Assembly (NCBI GenBank): GCA_033297075.1 | Contig: MU858251.1 | Span: forward strand, 1 to 63,501 | Length of the DNA: 63,501 nucleotides | Direction of reading: 5' to 3' | From: Rhypophila decipiens | Lineage: Eukaryota; Ascomycota; Sordariomycetes; Sordariales; Naviculisporaceae | Part shown: positions 9,624 to 21,771 of the stretch, in pieces | How positions within the stretch are numbered: position 1 is the stretch's first letter | How the letters are laid out: every line of letters starts with the position of its first letter | Position numbers and translations under genes: made by a program | The notes under the pieces: generated by a model | The model's input: the letters and a program-made list of their open reading frames with translations, nothing else | Told to the model about the DNA's origin: nothing | Databases searched by the model: none

Positions 9624-11778
9624 ATGGTAGAGGTCAACAACCGGCTGTGCCACGCCTGTGGGGCCATCTTCAGCGGCTCAACCAGACCTCACCGGTCAAC
9701 AGAACAACCCGGATTTCCTGCCAAGCACATCCATCATCTCAGCCTCCAGAGTTTCCGCACCGCGGTCGACGCCGGATGCTTCATCTGTTCTGTTTTCCAA
9801 GAGTCCCGAGGCGCAGAATCTGCCAACATAAGCTCGGAAGCACAAGGACCATTCTCAACTTACATGCTAACGGAAAGAGACCAGATTCGTGGTACCTGCA
9901 TGCTGAATGTGCAGATTAACCATTTGCATGCCGCAAGCTCCAACATCAAGCCTTCTTATTATGTCTTTGAGATTGTTAAAGGTTAGTTGGATCCCTTTAC
10001 ATGTTGAAAGGACAGTGACAATACTGACTCGCCTCCCCGGAACAGTTGACGAGGACATCTCCTTGAATACTCCTTCGACCCAGAGACTTGACTTGCTGAG
10101 CCGGTGGGTCTATGACTGCTGGCAATGCAACAATGCAACTCATGCAGCTTGCCAGCACTACCGCGAGACAGCCAAAAGACTTGCGCTCCGCAAGCCCTCC
10201 AAGCTTCTCGAACTAGGAACAGGAGATAGTCAAGGATCTGTTCGGCTGACGTTGCTCGGCCCAGAGGCCACCCCTTTCCCTGCCTACGCGACGCTTGGGC
10301 GCGGAGGCAAGGCGCCAGACGGGACGTCGTCTCTTCTGACTGCCATCGGCAATAGCTGGTTGCCGGTCAACCAACTCCCCAAGACCATCCAAGACGCCCT
10401 GACAGTCACACACCATGTGGGGGCTCGTTTCCTGTGGACACCCGATCTGTGGGATGACAATATTACCACCGGAGACAACGACCACATCCACAGAGCCGAC
10501 ATCATAGCCGGTGGGCTCTTCAACATTGCCATTTGCCGTGCGGCTCATGATCTTGCAGAGGAGGAAGGCATCCTTCCCGCACTCGGTCAGAACCCTTCCG
10601 TCCCCGTCGTGGCCCCTAACTGGGCCCCGTCCTCCAAATCCGCAGTCCTCGACCCAGACACCATGCGCAAGGCACTCGCGCCCGCAACGTCAGACGCACA
10701 GGCATATCATGACAACTTTGTCGCCCCGGCCACGCTGTACTGCACCAAACAGCAGCTCTGGTGGCAGTGCTTGGCTGGCTCATACAGCGAGACGTTCCCC
10801 TCTGGCGTGGGCAACGGCAGTAGTCTGCCCTGGATCCACGGCATCCACCATCTAGACCCCTGCGTCTTCCGTAATCTCGACGACTCCCTGCCACCTGTGG
10901 CTGTCCCCAATGGAGCAGCTGCCACCTGGCCCTTTGCGGAGAGGCTGACTTCGCTCTGGACGCAGGTCGTGTCCATCTTCTCCGCCGCTAATCAAGCCGA
11001 GCAAAGCGATCGTATCTTGCTCATGGACAGTATGGCGAGCCATTTCCGCGACCTTGCGTCTCCGTACCAGCCGGGGTTCGAGACGGCCGTCTATCACGCC
11101 GGGCTGTGGTTTGCGGCGGGGGACAGTGGCGTTCATCAGTTGCTCTGGCATGCTCCCAAGAAAGCCTTGACCGAAGGTCGAAGAGTGAGTGGCGTCCCAA
11201 CGTGGTCGTGGGCTGCCACAACAGCCTCGGCGCAGTACTCGTTCTATCTACCAGCCTTGGGGTTCCCGGTCACACCCGCGATCTGGCCCGGAACGATATT
11301 AGACGATGCTGTTGCCGAGGTTGTCCCGCCGCCCCGTCCTGCTGAAGCGACTCTCAGGTTGCGGGGAAGGCTCATTCCGATTGAGATTGTGGATTACGAT
11401 AGGCGGGGTTCTGGTTCGTTCCGTGCCGTCTTTCTGGATGCGGGCAGGGCGACGGCCGGGATGATTTTCGATGTCGATGAAAATAAAGAGCTCGCAAGGA
11501 AGCATCGCGGCCGCCCGACGGGTGGGTATTTCGCTTTGCCGTTGACTCTGAAGACACTCGACTCTCCTGGACCCTCGTCGCGGCAGTTTGCTATGCAAGG
11601 GCTTGTTCTTTGTCCTCGCCCAGCTGGTGATGGGGACAATGGCGGTGATGGGGTTTATACTCGTTCCGGGTGGTTTCGTTGTGATAGCAGCGGGGTCTAC
11701 GAGTGGAAGGACGTTGATGTTTTGGAAATTTGCGGCCTTGGCGCAGAGAATGACCGCCAGACTATCGTTCTTGTTTAA
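9624..11778 (+). CDS. diverged HET (heterokaryon incompatibility)-like protein
   Basis: Exons 9624-9981 and 10046-11778, with a 64-bp intron (GTTAGT donor, CTGAC branch, AACAG acceptor, phase 1), encode 696 residues. The N-terminus has the paired cysteines usual before HET domains (C9, C12, C52, C55). The HET core is recognisable from YATL (200-203), the LPKTIQDA segment (230-237) and the following ARFLWTPDLWDD (246-257). The family normally reads YATLSYCWG there and YLWIDxLCIxQ later. Here the conserved Cys-Trp-Gly and the Cys of the second motif are absent. The C-terminal 400 residues match the long, poorly conserved tails of such proteins. HET proteins act in self/non-self recognition and can trigger cell death; whether this diverged copy still does is unknown. 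Confidence 0.8.
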
Positions 11779-13434
11779 CACTGCAGTTTGTTAAAATTTG
11801 TGGGCCAGAGTGCCGCAACTGGGTCGAAAAATGGGGTGTGAAATGTATCAGAATACATACGCCTTTGAAGATACAGTGTATACCCACGTAATACCCCACA
11901 CAAAAACTCTATACGCCTTGAATCCAACATTATAGGCTTTACAAGCTACTCTTTTATTATAATTCGCTCTGATACATCTCAGAGAAGAGAAAACCCATAC
12001 ATGTACAAATTAAGAGGGACTATTGAAGGCGTATGTAATCCATTTTACACCTCATGTTTCGAACCAGTTGCACGAGTTCGGAGTGCCCACCTCTGTTCCA
12101 GGTAGAATGCTGTTTTCAGATGGAACCGATTTGGGAATTCCGACCCTGATCCAATAGAGAATTTTCATTTTCATTCTAGCCGAACTCCAGATTCCACAAC
12201 GCCTCAGAAAAGCTATCTGGGAAGTAAATACACCACTGAACCTTGCACCACTAATCGGTGATGCATGTCATCTTTTGGTCGTATAGTTTAGTGCTTAGGT
12301 TCTTGAGATTTTGAGTCCCCTCTCCCTCCTCTTCCGAAATATTGCTAATATGCGAGGTGCTTGCATGTGGTGTTGCTAGTCATGGATTCCAACATTGACG
12401 CTTTGATAGTTTCGGAATCAGTGACTACCTTTGCCCTGAACATGCACCTATTCCCGACCTGATCCCGAAACCAGGCTAATGGTGCACAAGTGCTTGCCCC
12501 CCTCCCCGCAGAGCAGAGGCATGCTGATATCGAACAGCCCCACAAGGCAGTGAGCGGCATTCTCAACCCGTGTCGCTTGGCGGGATTAGCTGCCCAGCTC
12601 AGCGTAGCTCTACTGACTGCCGACTACCTATAGAACATCGACCGGGATCTTACCCTTCGGGTCTTCTCTCTCGCCGGCATAGGAGGTCCTTCCATGGTTC
12701 CAACCAACGATCATTCTTCGTATTCAATACGACTTGGTGTAGAGCAATGACTGCATTTCCTACTGCAACCTATCCCAATACTACGACCCAACTCATGCAA
12801 TCCGTCGCAACATCTCTAGATAGGGGCAGCACCGTAAATATCCGTACCAGAGTACTATCTATGCTTGCGTCTCTAGTGTTTCTAGGCTAGCCAATGGACA
12901 GCGAGCCTAGAACTGAGACTGCCTAAAACGGAAGTAGCAATGTGGAATCAGGGTACCAACCGTACCGTATTGGTCGTGATTCCACGTATATCTGCAGGAC
13001 GGCGGCCGCTGGCACAGCAAGCACCAACAAATGTTACCAGACCGCATTCCACTCATCTTTGTTATACCCCGCCGATAAGCCAGTATGTTCCGGAGCACTA
13101 CGGAGTAGTTGGGGCGGAATGGTCCTCCTCGGCCAATATCCGTAGCTGTGCCTCATAATTATGCTCCCTGGTTTGTTTGTTAGCTCGGTACAAGCAGTGG
13201 GCAGAGAGCAAGGGCTTGATATCCAAGAGCGGAGTATGGAGCCGACGTTCCAAGAACCTGAGTTTTGTACCAAAGTTAAGTTAGTATCTCTTTCTTAGTG
13301 CTTTTCTAATAATGTTGAGATGTGGGTGGCCTAAAGGTACAAAAGAGTGGAAAACATACAGACGAGCATCGAGCTAACAACAAAACCAGGGGTGGAGTGT
13401 ATCGCTGGTATGCCCCTATGCGATAATGACTCTT
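11779..13434. other. gene-free interval
   Basis: About 1.7 kb with no convincing coding sequence. The first 300 bp are AT-rich with scattered TA steps. The rest is mixed sequence leading into the desaturase promoter. Confidence 0.45.
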
Positions 13435-13440
13435 TATAAA
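13435..13440 (+). promoter_or_regulatory. TATA-box candidate
   Basis: TATAAA about 150 bp upstream of the desaturase ATG at 13590. Confidence 0.4.
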
Positions 13441-13589
13441 CCCAAGGGCTGCCTGCTGGTCCGGCCATGACCATTTTGCGTTGCCGAACTTGAGACTCAC
13501 AGGCATTCGAAACTTTTATATCATTACTCCGTATACCGCTTTTACCTTAACTGAAAGGAATTGGTCCAGTCAAGTACCCATCCGCCGCC

Positions 13590-15019
13590 ATGGAAGAAAA
13601 GAAAACGGGCTTTCAGACGCAGGCTGAACCGCATCCTTCCGAGCTGGTGGAAGGAGGGGTAAGTTCTCCCCAACTTTACACTGGCGGACATTCATGTCGA
13701 TTCTAACGATCTTCTCCTCGATAGAGTATCAATCAAGATGTCAGCATAAAGGTCCTTCGAGATGCCATCCCTAGCTACTGCTTCCGCCCCTCCCTCCTCT
13801 GGTCCATGTTCTACCTCATCCGAGACCTCGTTTACTCGGCCATCTGTCTCGGAGGTCTCTACTATCTGACCCAGACCGAGCTAGTGAGACATTCGAGTCT
13901 GGCTTACTATATCACCGCCAACGTCTACGGCTTCTGTCAAGGCGTAGTATGGACAGGGCTCTGGATCATCGCCCACGACTGCGGCCACAGTGCCTTTTCG
14001 ACTTCGGGTATCTTGAACGACACGGTCGGTTTTATTCTGCATTCATGGCTGTTGGCACCGTATTTCTCGTGGAAATCGACCCATCGGCGCCATCACATCT
14101 ACGCAAACCACATTGAGAAGGATTTAAACTATGTGCCTCCTAGCCGACACGAGTACGCGGCCAAGATTGGAGCGGCTGTTGAGATGCTTGACGAGGTCGG
14201 CCAGGACGCTCCGCTGGTCTTGTTTCTACGTATCATCCTCCAGCAAGCTATTGGGTGGAATTGGTACATCCTGACCAACATCACCTGTCCTCCCTCGTCG
14301 GTAGTGAAGCAGGGCATGTCGGCTTGGAGACACAGTCACTTCGACCCGTGGGGTGCACTGTTCCGAGATTCGGAGGTGTTTTCCATCATCTTGTCGGATG
14401 TGGGATGTCTCGCGACTTTTGCGGCGCTGTATCATCTGTACCAGTACTTGGGCTCGTTTGAGGCTCTGTTTTGGGTATATGTTGTGCCCTGGTTCTGGGT
14501 GAATCACTGGATTGGTACGTGAATATCCTCTTCATGTCACTCCATGGAGCCCCGCGCCTATTCGCTAACTCTTTCCGCCAAAAAGTCATGATCACGTATC
14601 TTCACCATACCGATCCATCGCTACCAAAGTACACAGCCGAGTCGTGGACCTTTATCCGAGGCGCCACGGCCACAATGGACAGAGACTTTGGCATCATCGG
14701 GACACACTTCATGCATCATATCTCATCCGACCACGTCACTCATCACCTCTTCTCCCGTATCCCACACTACTACACGCCCATCGCTAGTAAAGCCATTGTC
14801 CCGTTGCTGGGGAAACACTATCATGGGCGTGGCAAGTTTCGATACCAGGAGCTTGAGGTTGCCTTCCGCGACTGTCAGTGGGTGGAGGGTAATCTTGAGA
14901 AGGATGTAAAGTTCGGTTTGCGCAAGGGGGATGGTGACACAAAGGCTGACGCCCGTGATGAGGCCTTGTGGTATCGTGCTGGAGTCAGCCCCGCGCCGGA
15001 GTACAAGATGCGCGGTTGA
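13590..15019 (+). CDS. membrane fatty-acid desaturase (delta-12/omega-3 type family)
   Basis: Exons 13590-13658, 13725-14514 and 14586-15019 give 430 residues. Introns of 66 bp (GTAAGT, TTCTAAC branch, ATAG) and 71 bp (GTACGT...AAAAG) both keep phase. The ATG has an ideal context (CCGCCGCCATGG). Three histidine boxes bind the di-iron centre: HDCGH (107-111), HRRHH (143-147) and HVTHH (336-340). The segment WIVMITYLHHTD just before box 3 and hydrophobic spans around the boxes fit the FAD2-like family. That family introduces a double bond into acyl chains in the ER with cytochrome b5 as electron donor. HDCGHS in box 1 is closer to FAD2/FAD3 types than to delta-9 enzymes. The exact regiospecificity (oleate delta-12, omega-3, or a specialised acetylenase or hydroxylase-like activity) cannot be read from motifs alone. 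Confidence 0.93.
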
Positions 15020-15816
15020 ACACTACCATAGCACGTGGGAGAGTATCTTGCCATTGTCCTCGGATGGTTCGTACGGTAGACAGTCTGACTCCTGTGTTTG
15101 ATGCGGATGAGGAAAGTGGCGTAAAGATTGGATAGGTATTTGGAGAAAGCATCTATGAACTAAATTAACAGGGGCGTTGAAGAACATGTTCAAAACAATA
15201 CGGGCTCTATGATTGGCACGCGGTTGATTAGTAAGCGGAGAGTCCGAGTCATTTGTGAATGTGTTTTGTAGCTTTTAAGGTACTGTGCAGCCTTTATGCA
15301 TGGGCAATCTTAGGATTACTCATCCCAAACCACGAGTTTCCCCATTAGGCGGGAGCGACCTGCATGTTGTTTCCAGGCTGCAGATGTTACCATCGCTAGA
15401 ACACGCGAATCACCCCCCCCCCCTAGCAATTCCTTGAACAGGAGGTATCATGGCTTATCTAAACCAGCTTGATATTCAATTTAGGGAGGTAGGAAAAATC
15501 TCCGGTTGGCCGAGGACAGGGGATCTGCATGGAGAGAGCCTCCTTTGAGCATCCCGTCAAGCTGCAAGATAGGAAATCGCAGACGCACTTGAATAATATT
15601 GGCCATGCGGGGTATCAACCGTCGAGAAGCGCGTTTCCGCGATTCGTTTGCTTGATGCAGTCCCCGTATGTCGTCTGAACACATCCCACAAGTTGAGGAC
15701 TTGAGCAGTATATGACCCAGGACTTCAACAACTCCTTCAAGCTATCAACTTGGACCTCATCGCCACGGACACTGAAACAATCCTTAAGGCAGTTACCAGA
15801 CTTGAACACCCACGCC
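15020..15816. other. intergenic region
   Basis: No gene recognised. A run of about ten C residues sits near 15414-15423. The right half is the promoter of the NmrA-like gene. Confidence 0.45.
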
Positions 15817-17138
15817 ATGGTAACCCAGGTCTTGATGTGAGTGACACCACACGGACCGTCGAGTACGGAATATCGAGAACGCATTACTAATTTCAATACG
15901 CTTGTAATTACAGTCTCGGCGCCACTGGGCACATCGGGGGCGCTGTCCTTGACGACCTCCTGAACACCCAGCCCGACGTGACGGTTGTCGCCCAGGTTCG
16001 CTCCGACAAGGACTCGAATGTCTTGAAAAGCCAATACTCCCAATTCGAGAGCACCCTACAGATCGTGGTAGCGGGCTACAACGACCCAGCCCTGAACTCT
16101 GCTGTCCAGACGGCCTCTATCGTCATAAGTACGGCTCCACACAATACCCAAGACAGCAAACATGCTAATCTTGGACCAAACAAAACAGACTGCGGCCCAG
16201 ACGCAACAAACGAAGAAAACATCCGCTCCCTCCTCTCAACCCTCGCGTCCTCAATAACAGCCAACAAACCCAAGTTCTATGTCGGAACCACAGGCGCCGC
16301 CTTAATCTGGGACTCACCCAGCGGCAACCCCGATGCACGAACCTGGGACGATGTGACCGATATCGACGACATCCTCGCCCTCCCAGACACCGTGACCCAC
16401 GCCATCCCCGATAGAATTGTCCAGTCCGCGGCTGAGAAACTCAACCCCCTCCTCCACACAGCCATGGTCTCGCCTACCTTTGTCTCCGGCATCTCTCCCA
16501 GCGTAAAGAGACCTACTCCGTTGATTTTTCCCGACTGGATTCACGTTATCAAGACCTTGGGAGCAGGCGCCACCATCAACGGGGGCAAGAATCGCACTAC
16601 CTTTGTGGAGGTTAAGAAATTGGCGCGACTGTATACCCTGCTTGTGGGCGACGCCCTAGCACGACTCGGACTGTCCTTGTCATCAACCTCCTCCCCGAGC
16701 GCGACTTCCAAGTCTGAGGTGGTTGAAACATGGGGCCCCAAAGCCTATTACTTCGCCGCCTCGCTCGAGATCCCATTCGACAAGTTCATGTGCGACATTT
16801 TCCTCTCAGCCCTCAAGAAACACGGAGCATCCTATCTGGAGGAGGAGGTGGAAATCAAAGACCTACCGGCCACCAAGATAGTAGCGGACATGGTTGCCAC
16901 TCGTCATGTCGGCGAGCCGGGGGCTGAAATCTGGAGCTCGCATATTGCCGAGGGGTTCGGGATTAACATGCGGGTTAGAGGGAGTCGTGCCGAGAAAGTC
17001 TTTGGTGGACAGGGGTTCAGCTGGACTGATAATACCGATGGGAAGCCTGAGAGTATCGAGTTTGACAAGCAGATTGGGAATGATGCTGCCTTGGAGGAAT
17101 CTGTTCGGGTGTTTTTGGAGATTGAAAAGGGAAATTGA
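15817..17138 (+). CDS. NmrA-like / atypical SDR NAD(P)-binding protein
   Basis: Exons 15817-15836, 15914-16128 and 16189-17138 encode 394 residues. The 20-bp first exon ends at a GTGAGT donor. The splice restores the nucleotide-binding start MVTQVLILGATGHIGG, a Rossmann GxxGxxG motif. The second intron (60 bp, GTACGG...AACAG, GCTAATC branch) is in frame and stop-free. Removing it gives a smooth SIVINCGPDATNEEN strand/loop, as expected after beta-strand 4-5 of the fold. The rest fits extended NAD(P)-binding proteins that resemble the NmrA regulator and saccharopine-dehydrogenase-like folds. No Tyr-x3-Lys catalytic pair is evident, so it may be a redox sensor or an isomerase/reductase of unknown substrate. 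It lies 0.8 kb downstream of the desaturase on the same strand, but joint function is not shown. Confidence 0.85.
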
Positions 17139-17852
17139 GTTTGATCAAGCGCTTATTTTCATGACTGGCCGCTCTGTTTGATTGTTTTCCTTTTCTTTCG
17201 ATTTCCAACTGAGGTAACCAACATACAACTTGTGCGTTCTAGACTGCTCAGATAGTCGTATATCCTATCGATGACGATAATCTCAGTGTTCCGAATAAGC
17301 CAAGGCAAGTCAATTTGAACCCTGTTCTGACTTAGAGTGAACTAATACAGGCCAAATTGACTTGAGAAATAATTCAATTCAATTGATTCAATCAACTTGA
17401 GGTACTTAAATGGCTAGGAAAATAGTAGAAAATGAAGATATTGCCAGATTTAAGGGGTAAAAGTCAGTACAGGGTTAGGGTTATATATAGGGACTATAGC
17501 ACTTCAAGTAATCCAAGTAGTCCAAGTCAAGTAGTATACCTAGATTGAGTTCATGGTTTGATAGTATTTTCGGCCTCTTTAGGTTGAGTTGGCTTCAGAA
17601 AACTCGGCTTGTTCGGAACCAAACTTGCCGTGCCTCAAGACCCGCGAATGTAGAAAAAGGTATACTACCAGCTATATTATTTTAACCTATTATCCTACAC
17701 TAAACTACATACCCACGATCCCTTCACCATTTTTTGCTCGCCCGATTTCTATCGTTACAATAAAAAGTACAAGTAAAACCTCTTTCCGCCCTTCACCACC
17801 CCTGTACCCCCGATGTGTATTTGTACACGATCGATGAGAACTATCCTCCAGA
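17139..17852. other. AT-rich intergenic region
   Basis: Separates the convergent NmrA-like gene and 2EXR gene. The interval 17280-17560 is rich in short A/T words (repeated CAATTCAATT/GATTCAATCAA-type and AAGTAGTCCAAG-type words), suggesting decayed repeat DNA. No open frame of interest. Confidence 0.4.
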
Positions 17853-19055
17853 TCAAGCATCGCTCTTGTTCTCCATAGCCAGAACCCCAAACTCGACCTT
17901 CGTGACCCAATCAACGATTACGAATTGCTCCTCGTCAGAAATATTAGGTCGAAGGGCGCTATGCCAGATGGTGTTCAGGAGACAGTGAGCACCACACTCC
18001 GGGATGAAGAAACCGTCAGGAAAGCAGCGATGGCTGGGCTTGAAGGCGGGTCCGGTCCAGTCCCAATCGCCCCATCTGACCTCGACGAACCTGCAGAATT
18101 TGCCTTCGAAAACGTCACGCTGGCGGGTGGGATTCTGCGCCGCATGCAAGTTGGGCTCTGTAGCTCTCTTGAGTGATAGATCAATAAACCAGAGCTTTGG
18201 CCGATCACCCCGCATTTGACACTTGGCTTTGAGGAGCTGCAGGAAGGGACTTCGCAAGTGTGGTGGCCACCCGAGTCCAGCAATTTGTCCGTTTGGATAC
18301 CGAACTGCGTTGGCAAGGATGCCGGGGTTCGCCGGCGACTCGAGATGGACATCCGTTACCATCCATCTGTCAAACTCGACGGCCAGGTTCTCAACACCAC
18401 GGAATGCCGAGAGGATCGAGTGGGAGAAGCTCTCAAAGCGCGAAACATCCGGAGCTCTCCAGTCGCATTGGATGCAAACCACGTCTTGCTTTGCGATGTG
18501 GAAGGGGATGTGCTGGACGTGGGTTTCAAAAGAGCCGGTGATGGCGGCCGACATCGTCTTGCTAGGTGGGACAGGCGCTCCGCTAGTAGCAGCAGCAGCA
18601 GGAGCCGAGGGGTGGGCTGGCTTCACGTGCTTCCGTGCCATGGCCGATCTGGAGCCTCGGGTTGCCAGCCAGAGCCCTCCGTCTTCCAGGTACATGGACT
18701 CGTTCAGGTAGTGCCAGCAGTCAGATCTGAGGATGTCCGGCGTTCGGACAATCTGGCTAACTCCAAGTCCGCGGGGCGCAAGGATGATGGCCTTGGTCGT
18801 GGTAGGGGTCGGGTACCAAAGCTCTTGTGCCTCTTTGCAGTTGTAGCCGTATATGGTGCACTTGCTAGAGTACACTCCGTCGGTGGCTGGGCTGAATGGC
18901 TTGAAGAAAAAGGCATGGAAGCCCATAACGTTGCCTCGCATCGCCATCTCCCAGATCTTGTCCTGTATCTCGGTGGGGAATTGACTGAATGGCTCGAATG
19001 ACGACGTCGGCGAATGAAAGGCTAGGAGCTGCTGACGTCTCATGAGCCAGGACAT
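17853..19055 (-). CDS. 2EXR-domain protein
   Basis: A single open frame of 400 residues starts in AAGATGTCC. Residues 20-38 (FEPFSQFPTEIQDKIWEMA) match the hallmark of the fungal 2EXR domain, F-x-FP-x-E-I-x-x-x-I-W-x-x-A. A Pro/Ala/Ser-rich linker (about 145-165) separates this part from a conserved C-terminal half that contains the FHIAKQDVVCIQCDW segment. 2EXR proteins are abundant in filamentous ascomycetes and have no established function; the name reflects two E-x-R motifs. A diverged, broken paralogue lies head-to-head at 20480-21771. The shared blocks include YLEDGGLW and DVVC[IV]Q. Confidence 0.85.
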   Translation of the reverse strand: MSWLMRRQQLLAFHSPTSSFEPFSQFPTEIQDKIWEMAMRGNVMGFHAFFFKPFSPATDGVYSSKCTIYGYNCKEAQELWYPTPTTTKAIILAPRGLGVSQIVRTPDILRSDCWHYLNESMYLEDGGLWLATRGSRSAMARKHVKPAHPSAPAAAATSGAPVPPSKTMSAAITGSFETHVQHIPFHIAKQDVVCIQCDWRAPDVSRFESFSHSILSAFRGVENLAVEFDRWMVTDVHLESPANPGILANAVRYPNGQIAGLGWPPHLRSPFLQLLKAKCQMRGDRPKLWFIDLSLKRATEPNLHAAQNPTRQRDVFEGKFCRFVEVRWGDWDWTGPAFKPSHRCFPDGFFIPECGAHCLLNTIWHSALRPNISDEEQFVIVDWVTKVEFGVLAMENKSDA

Positions 19056-20479
19056 CTTGCTGATTTAGAGTCGATGGACTGGCGGGCTGTTAAAAAAGTT
19101 AGTCACAACAGTAAAGAGCGAAATAAGACCAAGTGCAGAGCGTTTGCACAGTTGGCAAGGGCGGAATAAAAGAAGCTGACCTCGAGTGACGGTACATAAA
19201 AATTATTGAGGGAAAGAAATTAAATCGGCGGATAGGCTGAGCGACGGTGAATCAGAGCGACTTGGGGAGGGCGAACAAGGCAATGGCAATTAGAAGCAAG
19301 ATGGTTAGTGAATGCTAATGCGAGAGCAAGGCACTCGAGGCGAGTGAGAGGTAAAGGAGGCGCAGTGAAAACATCAACGGACGGTTGAGGGGGGAGAATT
19401 GGTCCAGGAGGCAGAAGAGGAGTGGAAGGCGGGGGAAGAGCAAGATCAACGACGTGCCGTTGGTTTAGCAACTAAAGCTGGTTGTCCTCGGGGTCCACAC
19501 CCGAGTTCTCGACCCACAACACGGCTTAAGTGGGTCTGGCCCGGATCTAGAGGTATCATCTGAGTCTTCGAACACTGCTGATTGGTCAATAAACACACAG
19601 TCTCGTTGACAAGCTACGTCAGCCAAACATTCTATGCAAATTGTAATCTTCCTGGTTAATCTAACAAAGGCAGTGAGTTGCTTGTGATTATACGCTTCCC
19701 TGTCAGGGGTGCTTTGGGTCCTGGTGTTTATTTTCTACAGGAAAGTTGCCTAGGCTGAAAATGTAGTCCCTGATATTTCCCCTTATTGTTCTACCTGGAT
19801 TGCTTGTGGGATTGGATATCTTGCTAAATGCTGTATCGTCTAGAATACTATATGAAAATTGCAAGCCCATCTCCTCAGGACGTTGATTCTGGTCTCCTGA
19901 ACAGCAGGCTACTGAGATGATCGACTGGGAGGGGCAGTCTAGCGCCGTGCTGCGGGACTTCCTTGAAAAAAATCAGACAAAAGTATTGGTTTTTATTCTC
20001 GTGCCTAACTCGAGGATGACGGACAGGGATTCTCCCCGTTCAGGCAGGAAAGATTGAGCAGGACCGAAGAGCTGTTGGGGAACCGCTAGCGTACTATTGG
20101 CTCGCTGTCCAAAGGTACTGTACCCTACCTCATCCCCACTGGCAGCTCGAAGCTCGTCACCCGCCTCGTCACAAGGTCCCGAAAAGCACCGTTTCCCTTT
20201 CAGGTTAGTGCTTTGACGCACAAAATCACTTTCTGCTTCCATTGCCCCTTTTCAACTGTGCCAGGACATCTTCGAAAACCCGCAAGCTCCTCGTACATGC
20301 GAAGCAGCGAATCAGCCATTCCCTACACCATTTCCGCTACCAGCGTATGCAGCCAACAGGAAGATCTCTTCTCCGAATAGTTTTCGACCGGTTTGTGCTT
20401 TTCGCTCCTGCTCCTGATTGTCCTGGTGCGAATCTAATCCGCTCTTGATCAGACTTCGGCACTCGATTCCGCTCTCAAG
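19056..20479. other. divergent intergenic region of the 2EXR pair
   Basis: About 1.4 kb between the two head-to-head 2EXR-family genes. The first 400 bp upstream of 19055 are purine-rich on the plus strand. No other gene is convincing. Confidence 0.45.
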
Positions 20480-21771
20480 ATGACTACTCTCAGCGAATTC
20501 CACTGTTTTCCCCAGACTGCCGCTGTATATGCAGGACGAGAATCTGGAAAAAAGCGATACGACCAGAGGTTCCCGGATTCCACGCTCTGTGCTTCAAGCC
20601 CCACCGCCCCTGCGTCGACACATATTTGGATTCCAGCGGCGTCCTCTACAGGCACAATGATGATCGTTGACGGAGATTCTGGGGCAAGAACGGAGCGCAT
20701 GATTGAAAGGTCAAGGCCGTTGTTCAAGCTCCTCGACCTCTGACCGACAAAGTCAAGGAACGAAACTTCGGGCGCCCTGCTGACAACTGTTGGCGACAAG
20801 ACGACAACAAGTCTTGGTACCTAGAGGACGGTGGGCTGTGGACCGCTTGCACCAGGTCCAGAATGATCATGAACCTATATCACCAAAGAGTGGTGCGCCT
20901 GATACCGAGGGGAGTTCCAATGCGATTTGTCCCAATCCCCCCAGTCCCCGAATGCGGCCAGAATGTCAAGACGATTGCAGCTATCACGGGCAATTTCCCG
21001 GTCGAGGCAGGCCAACCTCAACAACCGAACCGGATGTCTTTCCATATCTCACGCCCCGATGTGGTATGTGTGCAGGCCCACTGGGAACTGATCAAGGAGC
21101 AGACTAGAGCTCACGTCCAGGAGTTCTGCGAGTCCATCTGTGAGGCTCTCAAGGGCGTGAAGAACCTGGCGATTGAGTGGGAGCCTTGGATGCGCATCGA
21201 CCTGGAACTCCACGGCCCTTCCGGCCTTGCCCGTGGAGTGATAGGCTCGTACTCTCCCCAGTGGGATGACCTTTCAAGGTTATCGCCTGATGAAAATGCA
21301 ACGAGGAGTCCCATTGCTCATTTGATCCGCGCTGCCCAGCTCTGGCAAGAGCATGGCAACCGATATCCAATCGATAAGGCGGGAGTGCGGATCTTTTGGT
21401 TTCTGGATCGCTCCATCAGACGGGATCATCAATGGAAGGCTGCTGCCAACAGCGACGGTGGCAAGACCGACCCTAACAAGCAACGGATAATCTTCCACGG
21501 AATAGGAATCAAGCTCACCGAAGTCCGAATTGGTGACGAGGGCTGGATCGCACCTTCACTTGATTCCTCCCACACATGCCCTGTGCCAGATCTCCTACAA
21601 AATTACACCACTCCATTGAATCCGGGCTGTGGTGCCCACTGCGGATTGCGTCGCATGGCTCGACGTATTTCCTGGAAATCGCATTCTCCGCGTGTGTCAC
21701 CGGCCACCGCCCTTGAGAAGCTTCAGACCGGGCCAGTTCGGGTTTTGGCTGTGGAGTATGGTAACTTTTGA
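20480..21771 (+). pseudogene. 2EXR-family paralogue with disrupted N-terminal half
   Basis: The ATG at 20480 begins MTTLSEFHCFP, a normal 2EXR start, but the rest of the motif (RLPLYMQ, then RIWKKAI) continues in the other two frames. This implies at least two indels within 60 bp. The third frame then runs through GFHALCFKPHRP and, after two in-frame TGA codons, into KAVVQAPRPL and NCWRQ...YLEDGGLW. These align in order with the intact neighbour (GFHAFFFKPFSP, KAIILAPRGL, SDCWHYLNES, YLEDGGLW). From 20863 a clean 302-residue frame covers the conserved C-terminal half (SFHISRPDVVCVQAHW, NPGCGAHCGL). No intron with normal signals bridges the breaks. The C-terminal frame could still be translated from ATG 20863, but I call the locus a pseudogene in decay. 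Confidence 0.7.

Noticed and set aside
13590..17138. Desaturase plus NmrA-like gene as a biosynthetic cluster
   Set aside because: No polyketide synthase, peptide synthetase, terpene cyclase or transporter lies nearby; the P450 is nearly 40 kb away.
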